From contig JBBDIM010000202.1 of NCBI GenBank assembly GCA_040880405.1, positions 1 to 10,704 on the forward strand: a DNA stretch of 10,704 bases, written 5' to 3'. The notes beneath the pieces were generated by a model, which was not told the origin of the DNA, searched no databases, and was given only the letters and a program-made list of their open reading frames with translations. Made by a program: the position numbers and the translations under genes. The stretch comes from JBBDIM01 sp040880405. Its GTDB lineage: Bacteria; Planctomycetota; Planctomycetia; Pirellulales; Pirellulaceae. Below, one piece after another: positions 1-6,041 of this stretch (the stretch's first letter is position 1; each line of letters begins with the position of its first letter).

Positions 1-67
1 GGCTTTATGGAAAACCAATAAATATAACGACTCCGGTTTTCCCCGCAAGGCGAGAACGCAAAGCTGA

Positions 68-106
68 GGGTAAAAAAAACGACCAAAAAACCGGCCCCAT
101 TTACCC
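68..106. repeat. Inverted repeat around A/T tracts
   Basis: GGGTAAA at 68-74 is mirrored by TTTACCC at 100-106, with a 25-base spacer holding runs of eight and six A. On the minus strand these are T runs just past the stop of the 134-487 gene. The T runs sit inside the loop rather than after the stem, so this is not a normal intrinsic terminator, although it is in the right place for a 3' end. Confidence 0.3.
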
Positions 107-133
107 TGCCTGCCCCACGCCCAAAGGTCTTCT

Positions 134-487
134 CTATCGGACACCCCAGGTGATGTAAAGTTCGCCCCGGTCTCTGCTTATCCAACCTGAAAAGGCCTTG
201 CCCAATGCGGTTTGATCCGTGCTCCACACGATAGTGCCCCTAGGCGGCGGCGAACAGGGGATCAGCCGCGAGAACCGCTCGGAATTTCCCGCATTTCTCA
301 TATCAGGCGGACTCTTTTGCTCTCGGTCCGCCTGAATTCGTCCGAACAAATCGGATCCCAGCGAAGATCGATGCCGCGATTGACCGAAAAAGGTGCGTCG
401 AGGCAGGCCCATTAAAATACATTGCTCAATGGCCAACAGAGTGAAAGACAACGCAAACAAAACTACCAGGAACTTCCTCGACGTCAT
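134..487 (-). CDS. Putative small secreted protein, unrecognised
   Basis: This 117-residue reading frame starts at an ATG and opens with a convincing export signal: basic residues (TSRK) followed by a hydrophobic stretch at about residues 6-20 (FLVVLFALSFTLLAI) and polar sequence after about residue 26. The remainder is arginine- and serine-rich, with a proline run near residues 80-83 and a C-terminal end reading YITWGVR. I recognise no family. There is no good Shine-Dalgarno upstream of the ATG, which weakens the call, but plus-strand frames over the same DNA look less protein-like. It lies 250 bases downstream of the end of the 738-2489 gene on the same strand, too far to assume a shared transcript. 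The signal-peptide pattern is seen directly; export is inferred. Confidence 0.45.
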   Translation of the reverse strand: MTSRKFLVVLFALSFTLLAIEQCILMGLPRRTFFGQSRHRSSLGSDLFGRIQADREQKSPPDMRNAGNSERFSRLIPCSPPPRGTIVWSTDQTALGKAFSGWISRDRGELYITWGVR

Positions 488-737
488 TCACCGCAAACTC
501 GAGAATGACCCTAAGCTTCGCAGTGGGGTAGAGCGTGAGAGCTTTAACATCACGGTCGCAGAGCGTTGTCGAAACTGGCCCTAAATCTTGAAGGTCCCTT
601 TCCGCAAATCATCCCGGACATAATGCGTTCGGTTCGGGGACAATACCGCTCAATCAACAAACGCCGACTCCCCAATCTCTTGATGCACTACCGGACTTTG
701 GCGGATCAGCAGTCGGTCGCCAGCCACGTTGTTGAAC

Positions 738-2489
738 TTACCTCACCTTCGCACTCAGAACCGAAAATATTCCTCCACCTCCACCGCCGCCGCCGCTGGC
801 CCCGCCCATTCCGCCTTGGGGCGAGTGGGGCTGGGGCAAGGAGCCGTGGTAGTGGGGGCCGTAGAAGCCGGTCGCTTCGAGGAAGCTGCGGATGCGGTGT
901 TGGATGTCGGCCCTTTGGTGGATAACGATTCGGCCTTGGTAGAGGTCGATGTACGCCTCTTCGTTTTCCCAGGCCTGGGGATCGATGGTTTTCATGATCC
1001 GCGTGCGGACTTTCTCCAGGTCTTCCCGCTCGCCATCCTTGCCGGACCCGGGCTGGGTGATGAAGTAGTTGCGGACGACCATCGGCGGGTCGGTTTTTTC
1101 GGTTTGCTTTGGAGCCTCCTCTTGCTCCTCCGCTGCTTCTTGCCCGGCTCCCTCGTTCTCTTCCTTTTCCGAACGTGGCGGTTGGTTGGCTCGGATCTGG
1201 CCTAATAGCTGATCGATCTCTTGGTGAATCTGCCTGGTTTGCGCCACGACCAGGCAATTGGCCAACGGGTAAGGAGACAGCGTCCCAGGGCCACCCAGCT
1301 CTTCCCACGATTCGGGAACCACCGTGGTGGTCAGCATTTCGATCAATGGGTCGTACCCGGCGTAGGAACCGCTGAGGACGCCGGTGGGATCGCCCGTCGC
1401 CTTCTTCGCCTTCGCGGAGTCGGTATGCCAAGGGTTGAACCCGGTTTGAGAAGCCTGCACCTCGGCGGCGATCAGGTCCGCCACCGGGTAAATCCGCACC
1501 AAAAGTTCCGATTCCGCCTCTTCCGGGGTGGTGATGATGACAATCCCTTCAATCGCCATCCAGTCTAAATCGAGTTGTTTGAGGTCATCGAGCACTCGTT
1601 CCACGGAAACTTGCTGCCAGGGACCTTGGGTTGCCGTGTCTGTGGCTAGCCCCACATCGTCCAAGGCCCGGGTGTCGATCCAGATCGTCAGTCCGGTCAC
1701 CTTTGAGAGCTCTTCCCCTAACTTTTCAAGCGGATACTGCTCGTTTGGCAAATCCACCGTGGTTTCTCGGATGCGCTGAACGACCGTATGAAAGTCACCC
1801 AGGTGGCTTTCCAGGGCGATTGGATCCAGGGGATTTTCCCGGTCTCTCTTTCGCGCCACGCGGAGGCCACGGAACAACCGGCTGACAAGCCGGTGGATCT
1901 CTTCAGTTTGGGTAATGACCAGGCCACCTCCGTAGAAGGCAAGCGAGCCGGGGCCGCCCAGCTCTTCCCACGACTCAGGCACGATGGTGGTGGTTATCAG
2001 CTCGATCATGGCGTCGGCGTGGACTTGGTCTTCCTCGTCGTACACCAGGTCGCCGAGCGAATAGTAGCGGGGTGGTCCCATGTCGTTTTCGGCCTCTTCC
2101 GGGGTGGTGAATTCCACGCCGTGTTGGTCGATGCGGTACGTCAGATCAAGTTCCTTCAGCATCCGCCGCAACACGCCTTGGGCCCGAACATCAATCGCCT
2201 GAAGTGTCACCGGGGCATCGGTCGTCAGGCCGACATCGTCCAGGGCCCGGGAATCGATCCGAATCGGCACCTCCAGCAGCTCGGACAGTTGCTCGGCGAC
2301 TTCCTTCAAGGGGCTATCGAAAACCTGAAGGGTAATTCGCTGATCCATGATTTTGGTTTCGATCACTTCCCTCGTGGGCACGGCGATTGTGCGGCTCGCT
2401 TCCTCTTGCCCCATCACGGCCACTGCGGCGGAGGCGAAAAGTAGAAAACCGATTCCCAGGACCGAACCCCGTAGCAAGCGCGAAACCAT
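738..2489 (-). CDS. Exported protein with tandem secretin N-domain-like (STN/N1-like) modules
   Basis: The 583-residue protein starts with a signal peptide (hydrophobic core about residues 8-24, probable cleavage after AVA). An STN-like module at about 50-135 contains IDSRALDDVGL and ends in TTPEEAE. A second module at about 141-212 carries LGDLVYD, then PESWEELGGPG, then a strand-helix ending (LVITQTEEIH). Both module types recur: STN-like at 240-327 (IDTRALDDVGL, TTPEEAES) and the PESW type at 331-434. A Glu-rich linker (437-467) leads to a third, diverged PESW-type module at 470-545 (QRADIQHRI). The tail is Gly-rich, with eight consecutive Gly at 566-573. STN and N1 domains are known as periplasmic parts of secretins and TonB-dependent receptors; no secretin barrel is present, so this should be a soluble or surface-associated envelope protein. 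The ATG has GAGGAG 8 bases upstream. The gene lies 43 bases after its paralogue, probably in one operon. Exact function is unknown. Confidence 0.85.
   Translation of the reverse strand: MVSRLLRGSVLGIGFLLFASAAVAVMGQEEASRTIAVPTREVIETKIMDQRITLQVFDSPLKEVAEQLSELLEVPIRIDSRALDDVGLTTDAPVTLQAIDVRAQGVLRRMLKELDLTYRIDQHGVEFTTPEEAENDMGPPRYYSLGDLVYDEEDQVHADAMIELITTTIVPESWEELGGPGSLAFYGGGLVITQTEEIHRLVSRLFRGLRVARKRDRENPLDPIALESHLGDFHTVVQRIRETTVDLPNEQYPLEKLGEELSKVTGLTIWIDTRALDDVGLATDTATQGPWQQVSVERVLDDLKQLDLDWMAIEGIVIITTPEEAESELLVRIYPVADLIAAEVQASQTGFNPWHTDSAKAKKATGDPTGVLSGSYAGYDPLIEMLTTTVVPESWEELGGPGTLSPYPLANCLVVAQTRQIHQEIDQLLGQIRANQPPRSEKEENEGAGQEAAEEQEEAPKQTEKTDPPMVVRNYFITQPGSGKDGEREDLEKVRTRIMKTIDPQAWENEEAYIDLYQGRIVIHQRADIQHRIRSFLEATGFYGPHYHGSLPQPHSPQGGMGGASGGGGGGGGIFSVLSAKVR
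771..794 (-). repeat. Gly-codon (GGN) run encoding an eight-glycine tract
   Basis: On the minus strand this reads GGC three times and then alternating GGT and GGA codons, giving residues 566-573 of the exported protein, all glycine. The neighbouring codons add further Gly around residues 559-563. Such trinucleotide runs can change length by replication slippage in whole codons. Confidence 0.75.
1288..1345 (-). repeat. Internal direct repeat, copy encoding the second PESWEELGGPG motif
   Basis: This 58-base stretch closely matches 1951-2008 at the DNA level (roughly four bases in five identical by eye). Both copies encode the conserved PESWEELGGPG segment and its flank, so the gene grew by internal duplication of a module. 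Confidence 0.75.
1951..2008 (-). repeat. Internal direct repeat, copy encoding the first PESWEELGGPG motif
   Basis: Partner of 1288-1345, offset by 663 bases (221 codons). The STN-like modules repeat with a different offset: IDSRALDDVGL at 2214-2258 and IDTRALDDVGL at 1635-1679 are 579 bases apart. The linkers between modules have therefore changed in length since duplication. Confidence 0.75.
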
Positions 2490-2497
2490 CGAACAGA

Positions 2498-2503
2498 CTC
2501 CTC
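2498..2503 (-). promoter_or_regulatory. Ribosome binding site of the 738-2489 gene
   Basis: GAGGAG on the minus strand, 8 bases before the ATG at 2489. It lies in the 43-base gap after the upstream paralogue's stop and supports the chosen start. Confidence 0.75.
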
Positions 2504-2532
2504 GGAAAAGTGAATTAAGCGGAAAAGCGAGG

Positions 2533-3621
2533 TCACGGGAACTCGGACGGAATGTCGGGACCGATGATCCCGCACACCTGAATCAGGCGCTGAATCCGAG
2601 CCTGCCGGTCCGCCCGCTGACAGACCACGATCCGTCCCTCGTACACGTCCAGAAAAGCGGGGCTTTCATCCCAGCTTTCCATTTTCAGCGATTGCCGGAT
2701 CCGCCGACCGACCGCTTCCAGGTAGTCGCGAGTCACTTCGCGCCCGATGCCCAGTCGCGTGGGATAGTAGGTCCGGATGACATACGGGGAAGCGGGCTCG
2801 TCGGTCGGCTCGGCCGGAACGGTTTCTGTGGGGCGGACGGCCCGGATATCCGCCAGCAAGGCTTCAATTAACTCGTGATTCTCCGCGGACTGATAAACCA
2901 CAATGCTATCGGCACCCGGTAGCCCCCAACCACGCGCTGGGCCCCCGCTGGTCTCCCAAGAACTTGGCGCGACACACTCCGCCAACATCGAGAGCAGGTT
3001 TTGGTAATGTTGTGCGGTGTGGTCGGTGAGATGGTTGGAAAGCGGCCCGCCTGCGGCCGTTTTCGCGGCATCCAGATGCCACGGGTTGAGGTTGAAATCA
3101 GCGACGGGGCGGCCACCGGTAACCAGATCGGCAACCGGGTAGAGCCGATGGTACTCCCTAAGTCGCCGACGATTTCCGGAACGATGCTCCGGATCGATCA
3201 AGACGGAAGTAGTCGGGGCACCGTTCTCACCAATTTCTTGTTGGGCCTGTTTGGCCTTACGCAGTGTCCGCAGCAAGGTCTCGATTTTGGCGTGGACAAC
3301 ATCGGTATGTAGGATGAACAATTGCTCGTCGTAGTAACCGATCCGACCTGAGCCGCCGAGGTTGTCCCACGAATTTTCGTCGGTGATCTGCCGGATCGTA
3401 TGAACCAATCCACCCAGGTCGAGCTTGCCGTGTCGATCGTAAATCAGGTCCCCTACCGAGTAGCGCTGCGGCGGATCAATCTGGTCCTCAATCTCTTGCA
3501 CGCGGCCGGAGACGTTGGTCGGTTTATTACTCCGAACCGGCCCATCGGCCAAGCAATCTCCCGCAGAAATGAGAACCGCCAACTCCAACAACGCCAAACC
3601 AACAGAAAACCGACCCAGCAT
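2533..3621 (-). CDS. Exported paralogue with three PESW-type modules and no STN-like modules
   Basis: This 362-residue protein has a signal-peptide-like start (hydrophobic core about residues 5-20, then GDCLADG). It carries three modules that correspond in order to the three PESW-type modules of the downstream gene. The first (52-124) has VGDLIYD, NSWDNLGGSG and LFILHTDVVH. The second (156-263) has YPVADLV, NPWHLDAAK, SSWETSGGP and IVVYQSAENH. The third (279-354) has GRIVVCQRADRQARI and ends IIGP, matching GRIVIHQRAD and the GP ending in the neighbour. The STN-like modules present in the neighbour are absent. No enzymatic motif or membrane anchor was seen, so the product should be a soluble periplasmic or outer-envelope protein. 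The ATG at 3621 is preceded by GGGGTGG, a weak ribosome site. It is probably the first gene of a two-gene operon, since a terminator for the preceding gene lies just upstream. Confidence 0.82.
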   Translation of the reverse strand: MLGRFSVGLALLELAVLISAGDCLADGPVRSNKPTNVSGRVQEIEDQIDPPQRYSVGDLIYDRHGKLDLGGLVHTIRQITDENSWDNLGGSGRIGYYDEQLFILHTDVVHAKIETLLRTLRKAKQAQQEIGENGAPTTSVLIDPEHRSGNRRRLREYHRLYPVADLVTGGRPVADFNLNPWHLDAAKTAAGGPLSNHLTDHTAQHYQNLLSMLAECVAPSSWETSGGPARGWGLPGADSIVVYQSAENHELIEALLADIRAVRPTETVPAEPTDEPASPYVIRTYYPTRLGIGREVTRDYLEAVGRRIRQSLKMESWDESPAFLDVYEGRIVVCQRADRQARIQRLIQVCGIIGPDIPSEFP

Positions 3622-3724
3622 AGCGCCACCCCATCCAGAGAGTGCCTGACTCCCGCAAACCGACTAAGAATTACCGTACCGGGTGACAACAGGCAGGGCA
3701 ACAATTCAGCACTGCCGGCCCACG

Positions 3725-3758
3725 AAAAAACCCCGGAGAGAATTTTCCTCTCCGGGGT
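3725..3758 (-). terminator. Intrinsic terminator of the sigma factor gene
   Basis: CCCCGGAGAG (3731-3740) pairs perfectly with CTCTCCGGGG (3748-3757) around a 7-base loop, and A3730-T3758 adds one more pair. On the minus strand the hairpin is followed by six T. It lies about 30 bases after the sigma factor stop codon and separates that gene from the paralogue operon. Confidence 0.92.
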
Positions 3759-3787
3759 CAAACGATGCGCGACGTATCGCTGGTTTA

Positions 3788-5461
3788 CTAGTTCACCTCG
3801 GGCAGTTCGAACTTGAACTCCTGGGCCGCCAGCTTGAGTTTGCTGAGGGCTCGGGCTTCGATTTGGCGGATTCGTTCTTTGGTCACGCCCAGTTCCTCAC
3901 CCACCTCTTTCAAGGTTTGCGGTTCGCGGGAGTGGTCTAGGCCGAACCGGCGGACGATGATCTTTTGTTCTCGTTCGTCCAGGCGATTCAGGATTTTGCC
4001 GATCTGGCGTTGCCGCTGCTGTTGGGCGACTTCCTGCTCGTACAGGTCGGTTCGATCGTCGACCCGAGTCATGAAGTACTCGTCCAAACTGGTGCGGAAC
4101 CGGTCGCGATGACGGAACTCGACCGGAATGGTCCGGGCAAAGTTCTTCATCACGGCCCAACTGCAATAGGTGCTGAACTTGTTACCACGCGAGAAGTCGA
4201 ACTTCTCGGCGGCCCGCATCAGCGAAATGTTGCCGTCGCTAACCAACTCGAAGAAGTCGTCGGTCGCCCCGACATGCCGCTTGGCGATCGAAACCACCAG
4301 CCGCAGGTTGGATTGCACGATCAGGTTCTTCGTATCGCTGGCCAGGTCGTACAGGCGTTCGATCTCGTCCATGTCGCTCGCCTTCGGATTTTCCGGGTTG
4401 AGCGAGTCACGGATCAAAATCGCCTCGTGCTTCAGGTAGTTGAACCGGCGGAACAGGTGGTATTCCTGCTCACGCGTCAACAGCGGCACGTCGTACAGCG
4501 AAGCCAGGTAGGTCGGCAAGCCGGACGGGGTCCGGGTCTTGCGGACGGTGCGATCCGCTTCCGGCATCGGGCTCAAAATCTCTTCCCGCATTTTCGAATC
4601 ACGGAAGCTCTCGTGGTCGATGAAGTCCAGCGGGAGTTCCATGATCGACTGGTAGCGGATCTCGTTGATCACGCGGTAGATGCTGGCCCTCGTTCGGCCA
4701 TGCTTCTCCGATAACCGTTCGACCGAAACGCCGCTCCGGTACTCGTTGCAGATGACCTGCTTGGCGGACTCCGACAACGGCCCGGTGCCGCGGGGGAAGA
4801 TCGCCGAATCGGGGTGCATCTCGTCGTAGTGCTTCAAGGTGTAGCGGATGGTCTCGACGCTCCGCGCCATCTTCGCGGCGACCCGTTTGGCGACCTCCGA
4901 AGGGGTGCCACCCACCGCGGCCAGGCGCCGGGCCCGGTCGACGATTTCCGCCTTCTCCGGTTCAGTCAATTGGCTGAAATGTCGACCCCGTTCGATCCGG
5001 TCGGGGTTCTCGCGGACGAATCGGTCGACACTCGACTTCAAAAAGCCAACCCGTTTCCGACCGTCGAAGAGGAACCGGCGACTGACCAGCCCCTGTTTCC
5101 GCCAGCGGGAAATGGTTTTGGTCGAGACGTTGAACCGGCCACTAAGCTGTTCGACCGTCATCACCTCCTCCGAGGCGGCGTCGGCCGGCATGTCGGCGGC
5201 GTCGGACAGGTCTTCCACCATCAGGCGGAGATCGTGCCGAGCATCCTTTCCGGCCAACAACGCCGTGAAGGCGGAGTGTTCCGGCCGGAAATCGGTGATC
5301 CGGTAAAGGAGGTAATCCAAGGGGTATTGCTTGTCCAATTCGAGCTCGTTAATCAGACGTTCGGCTCGATTGGCTTGATCCACCTTTTTATCTCGAGGGG
5401 CATAACGGACCTGCTGGTCTCGCAGTTGCCGCAATCCCTCCGTTTTATAACTCGTATTCAT
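3788..5461 (-). CDS. Sigma-70 family RNA polymerase sigma factor with three N-terminal helix-turn-helix segments
   Basis: The product (557 residues from the ATG) directs RNA polymerase to promoters. Residues are numbered from this ATG. A MerR/excisionase-like helix-turn-helix lies at about 100-149 (MTVEQLSGRFNVSTKTISRW, then a wing and FLKSSVDRFV). Further helix-turn-helix-like segments follow at about 164-211 and 231-268. Region 1.2 is at 313-346 (LPTYLASLY), region 2 at 378-452 (NLRLVVSIAKRH, FSTYCSWAVMKNF) and region 4 at 488-548, with its helix-turn-helix at 516-542 (TLKEVGEELGVTKERIRQIE). Only about 36 residues separate regions 2 and 4, so the domain for regions 3.0/3.1 is missing. Region 2.3 has Trp-Ala where RpoD has a Trp pair. 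It is probably an alternative rather than the housekeeping factor. The ATG is chosen because GAGGGA lies 4 bases upstream; an in-frame GTG at 5473 would add four residues. Confidence 0.93.
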   Translation of the reverse strand: MNTSYKTEGLRQLRDQQVRYAPRDKKVDQANRAERLINELELDKQYPLDYLLYRITDFRPEHSAFTALLAGKDARHDLRLMVEDLSDAADMPADAASEEVMTVEQLSGRFNVSTKTISRWRKQGLVSRRFLFDGRKRVGFLKSSVDRFVRENPDRIERGRHFSQLTEPEKAEIVDRARRLAAVGGTPSEVAKRVAAKMARSVETIRYTLKHYDEMHPDSAIFPRGTGPLSESAKQVICNEYRSGVSVERLSEKHGRTRASIYRVINEIRYQSIMELPLDFIDHESFRDSKMREEILSPMPEADRTVRKTRTPSGLPTYLASLYDVPLLTREQEYHLFRRFNYLKHEAILIRDSLNPENPKASDMDEIERLYDLASDTKNLIVQSNLRLVVSIAKRHVGATDDFFELVSDGNISLMRAAEKFDFSRGNKFSTYCSWAVMKNFARTIPVEFRHRDRFRTSLDEYFMTRVDDRTDLYEQEVAQQQRQRQIGKILNRLDEREQKIIVRRFGLDHSREPQTLKEVGEELGVTKERIRQIEARALSKLKLAAQEFKFELPEVN

Positions 5462-5465
5462 GATG

Positions 5466-5471
5466 TCCCTC
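5466..5471 (-). promoter_or_regulatory. Ribosome binding site deciding the sigma factor start
   Basis: GAGGGA on the minus strand, 4 bases before the ATG at 5461. It overlaps the alternative GTG start at 5471-5473, so the two starts exclude each other. The ATG has the better-placed site. Confidence 0.6.
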
Positions 5472-5505
5472 ACTCAGTGCTCTCGACCGCTGGCTGGTGT
5501 TCCCT

Positions 5506-5520
5506 GCGATTTCCAATCGC
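5506..5520. repeat. Palindrome upstream of the sigma factor gene
   Basis: GCGATT and AATCGC are perfect inverted arms with a TCC spacer, 45-59 bases before the sigma factor ATG. The position suits an operator or 5'-leader element; no regulator is identified. Confidence 0.4.
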
Positions 5521-5778
5521 CCAAACCAGGATCATTCTTGGAGAGACCGCTCTTCCCGAGCCGTCATCACTCAAGCAGTGGGACAGCGACCCGCCACCAA
5601 GGCGAGCGCTTGACTCTGTCGATTGCTTGTGTTGACTGCTTTGCATTGTGCCGTACGTCGCAAGGCTCTTATTACTTCGCCCTTGGGACCGTTAGCTTGC
5701 AAACCAAATCATCTCAGTGATATATACGAAAAAAGGACCGGATTAGTTGCTCATTTGTTCAGGATTTTGATGAAAAAG

Positions 5779-5798
5779 TCCGAAGTGTCCACTTCGGA
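5779..5798. repeat. Perfect 20-base palindrome with T-run on one side
   Basis: TCCGAAGTG and CACTTCGGA form 9-base inverted arms around TC. On the minus strand the hairpin is followed by C and then five T, so it could act as a small intrinsic terminator for leftward transcription entering the sigma factor upstream region. It could equally be a protein-binding palindrome. Confidence 0.55.
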
Positions 5799-5860
5799 AG
5801 GGAATTGTCATGGTCGCAACTCGTTGTCCGGTAGTGTCTTGTGTGTGTTTAGGTGCCCCA

Positions 5861-5878
5861 GCTTCGGATACCCGAAGC
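5861..5878. repeat. Short hairpin GCTTCGG-ATAC-CCGAAGC
   Basis: Seven-base perfect arms around a four-base loop. It shares the CTTCGG/CCGAAG core with the palindrome 63 bases to the left, which suggests one repeat unit with two hairpins. No T tract follows on either strand. Confidence 0.5.
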
Positions 5879-6041
5879 CGTAGCGAACTTGTCCATGCCG
5901 TCAAATTCCACTTCGCTCGCCTGAACCAGAATGCCCGGTTTCCTTCAACCCGGTTGGCCGATTGTGACGATTCTTCCGAATAGCCACGCCACACCGGCCT
6001 GAGTCCGTCACTTAAGTTTCCCCGCGCAGGCGAGATTCCCG

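Larger units (their letters stand above)
5462..6041. other. Intergenic region between divergent sigma factor and Tat-protein genes
   Basis: About 570 bases without a convincing gene. It should hold the promoters of both divergent genes, but I could not pick -35/-10 pairs with confidence. It contains perfect palindromes at 5506-5520, 5779-5798 and 5861-5878. A minus-strand frame at 5743-6177 has unconvincing composition and runs into the Tat signal coding region of the plus-strand gene, so I do not call it. Confidence 0.6.

Noticed and set aside
566..925. Plus-strand frame of 119 residues
   Set aside because: Its second half is the antisense of the glycine-rich tail of the exported protein and the first half has no protein-like pattern or ribosome site.
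706..1431. Minus-strand frame of 241 residues inside the 738-2489 gene
   Set aside because: It is an Arg/Pro-rich shadow of the modular exported protein, which has a signal peptide, a ribosome site and repeated modules in its own frame.
3965..4714. Plus-strand frame of 249 residues opposite the sigma factor
   Set aside because: It is antisense to conserved sigma regions and is explained by high-G+C codon bias on the other strand.
4814..5635. Plus-strand frame of 273 residues opposite the sigma factor N-terminus
   Set aside because: It is a shadow of the helix-turn-helix coding region; the sigma frame has recognisable domains and a good ribosome site.
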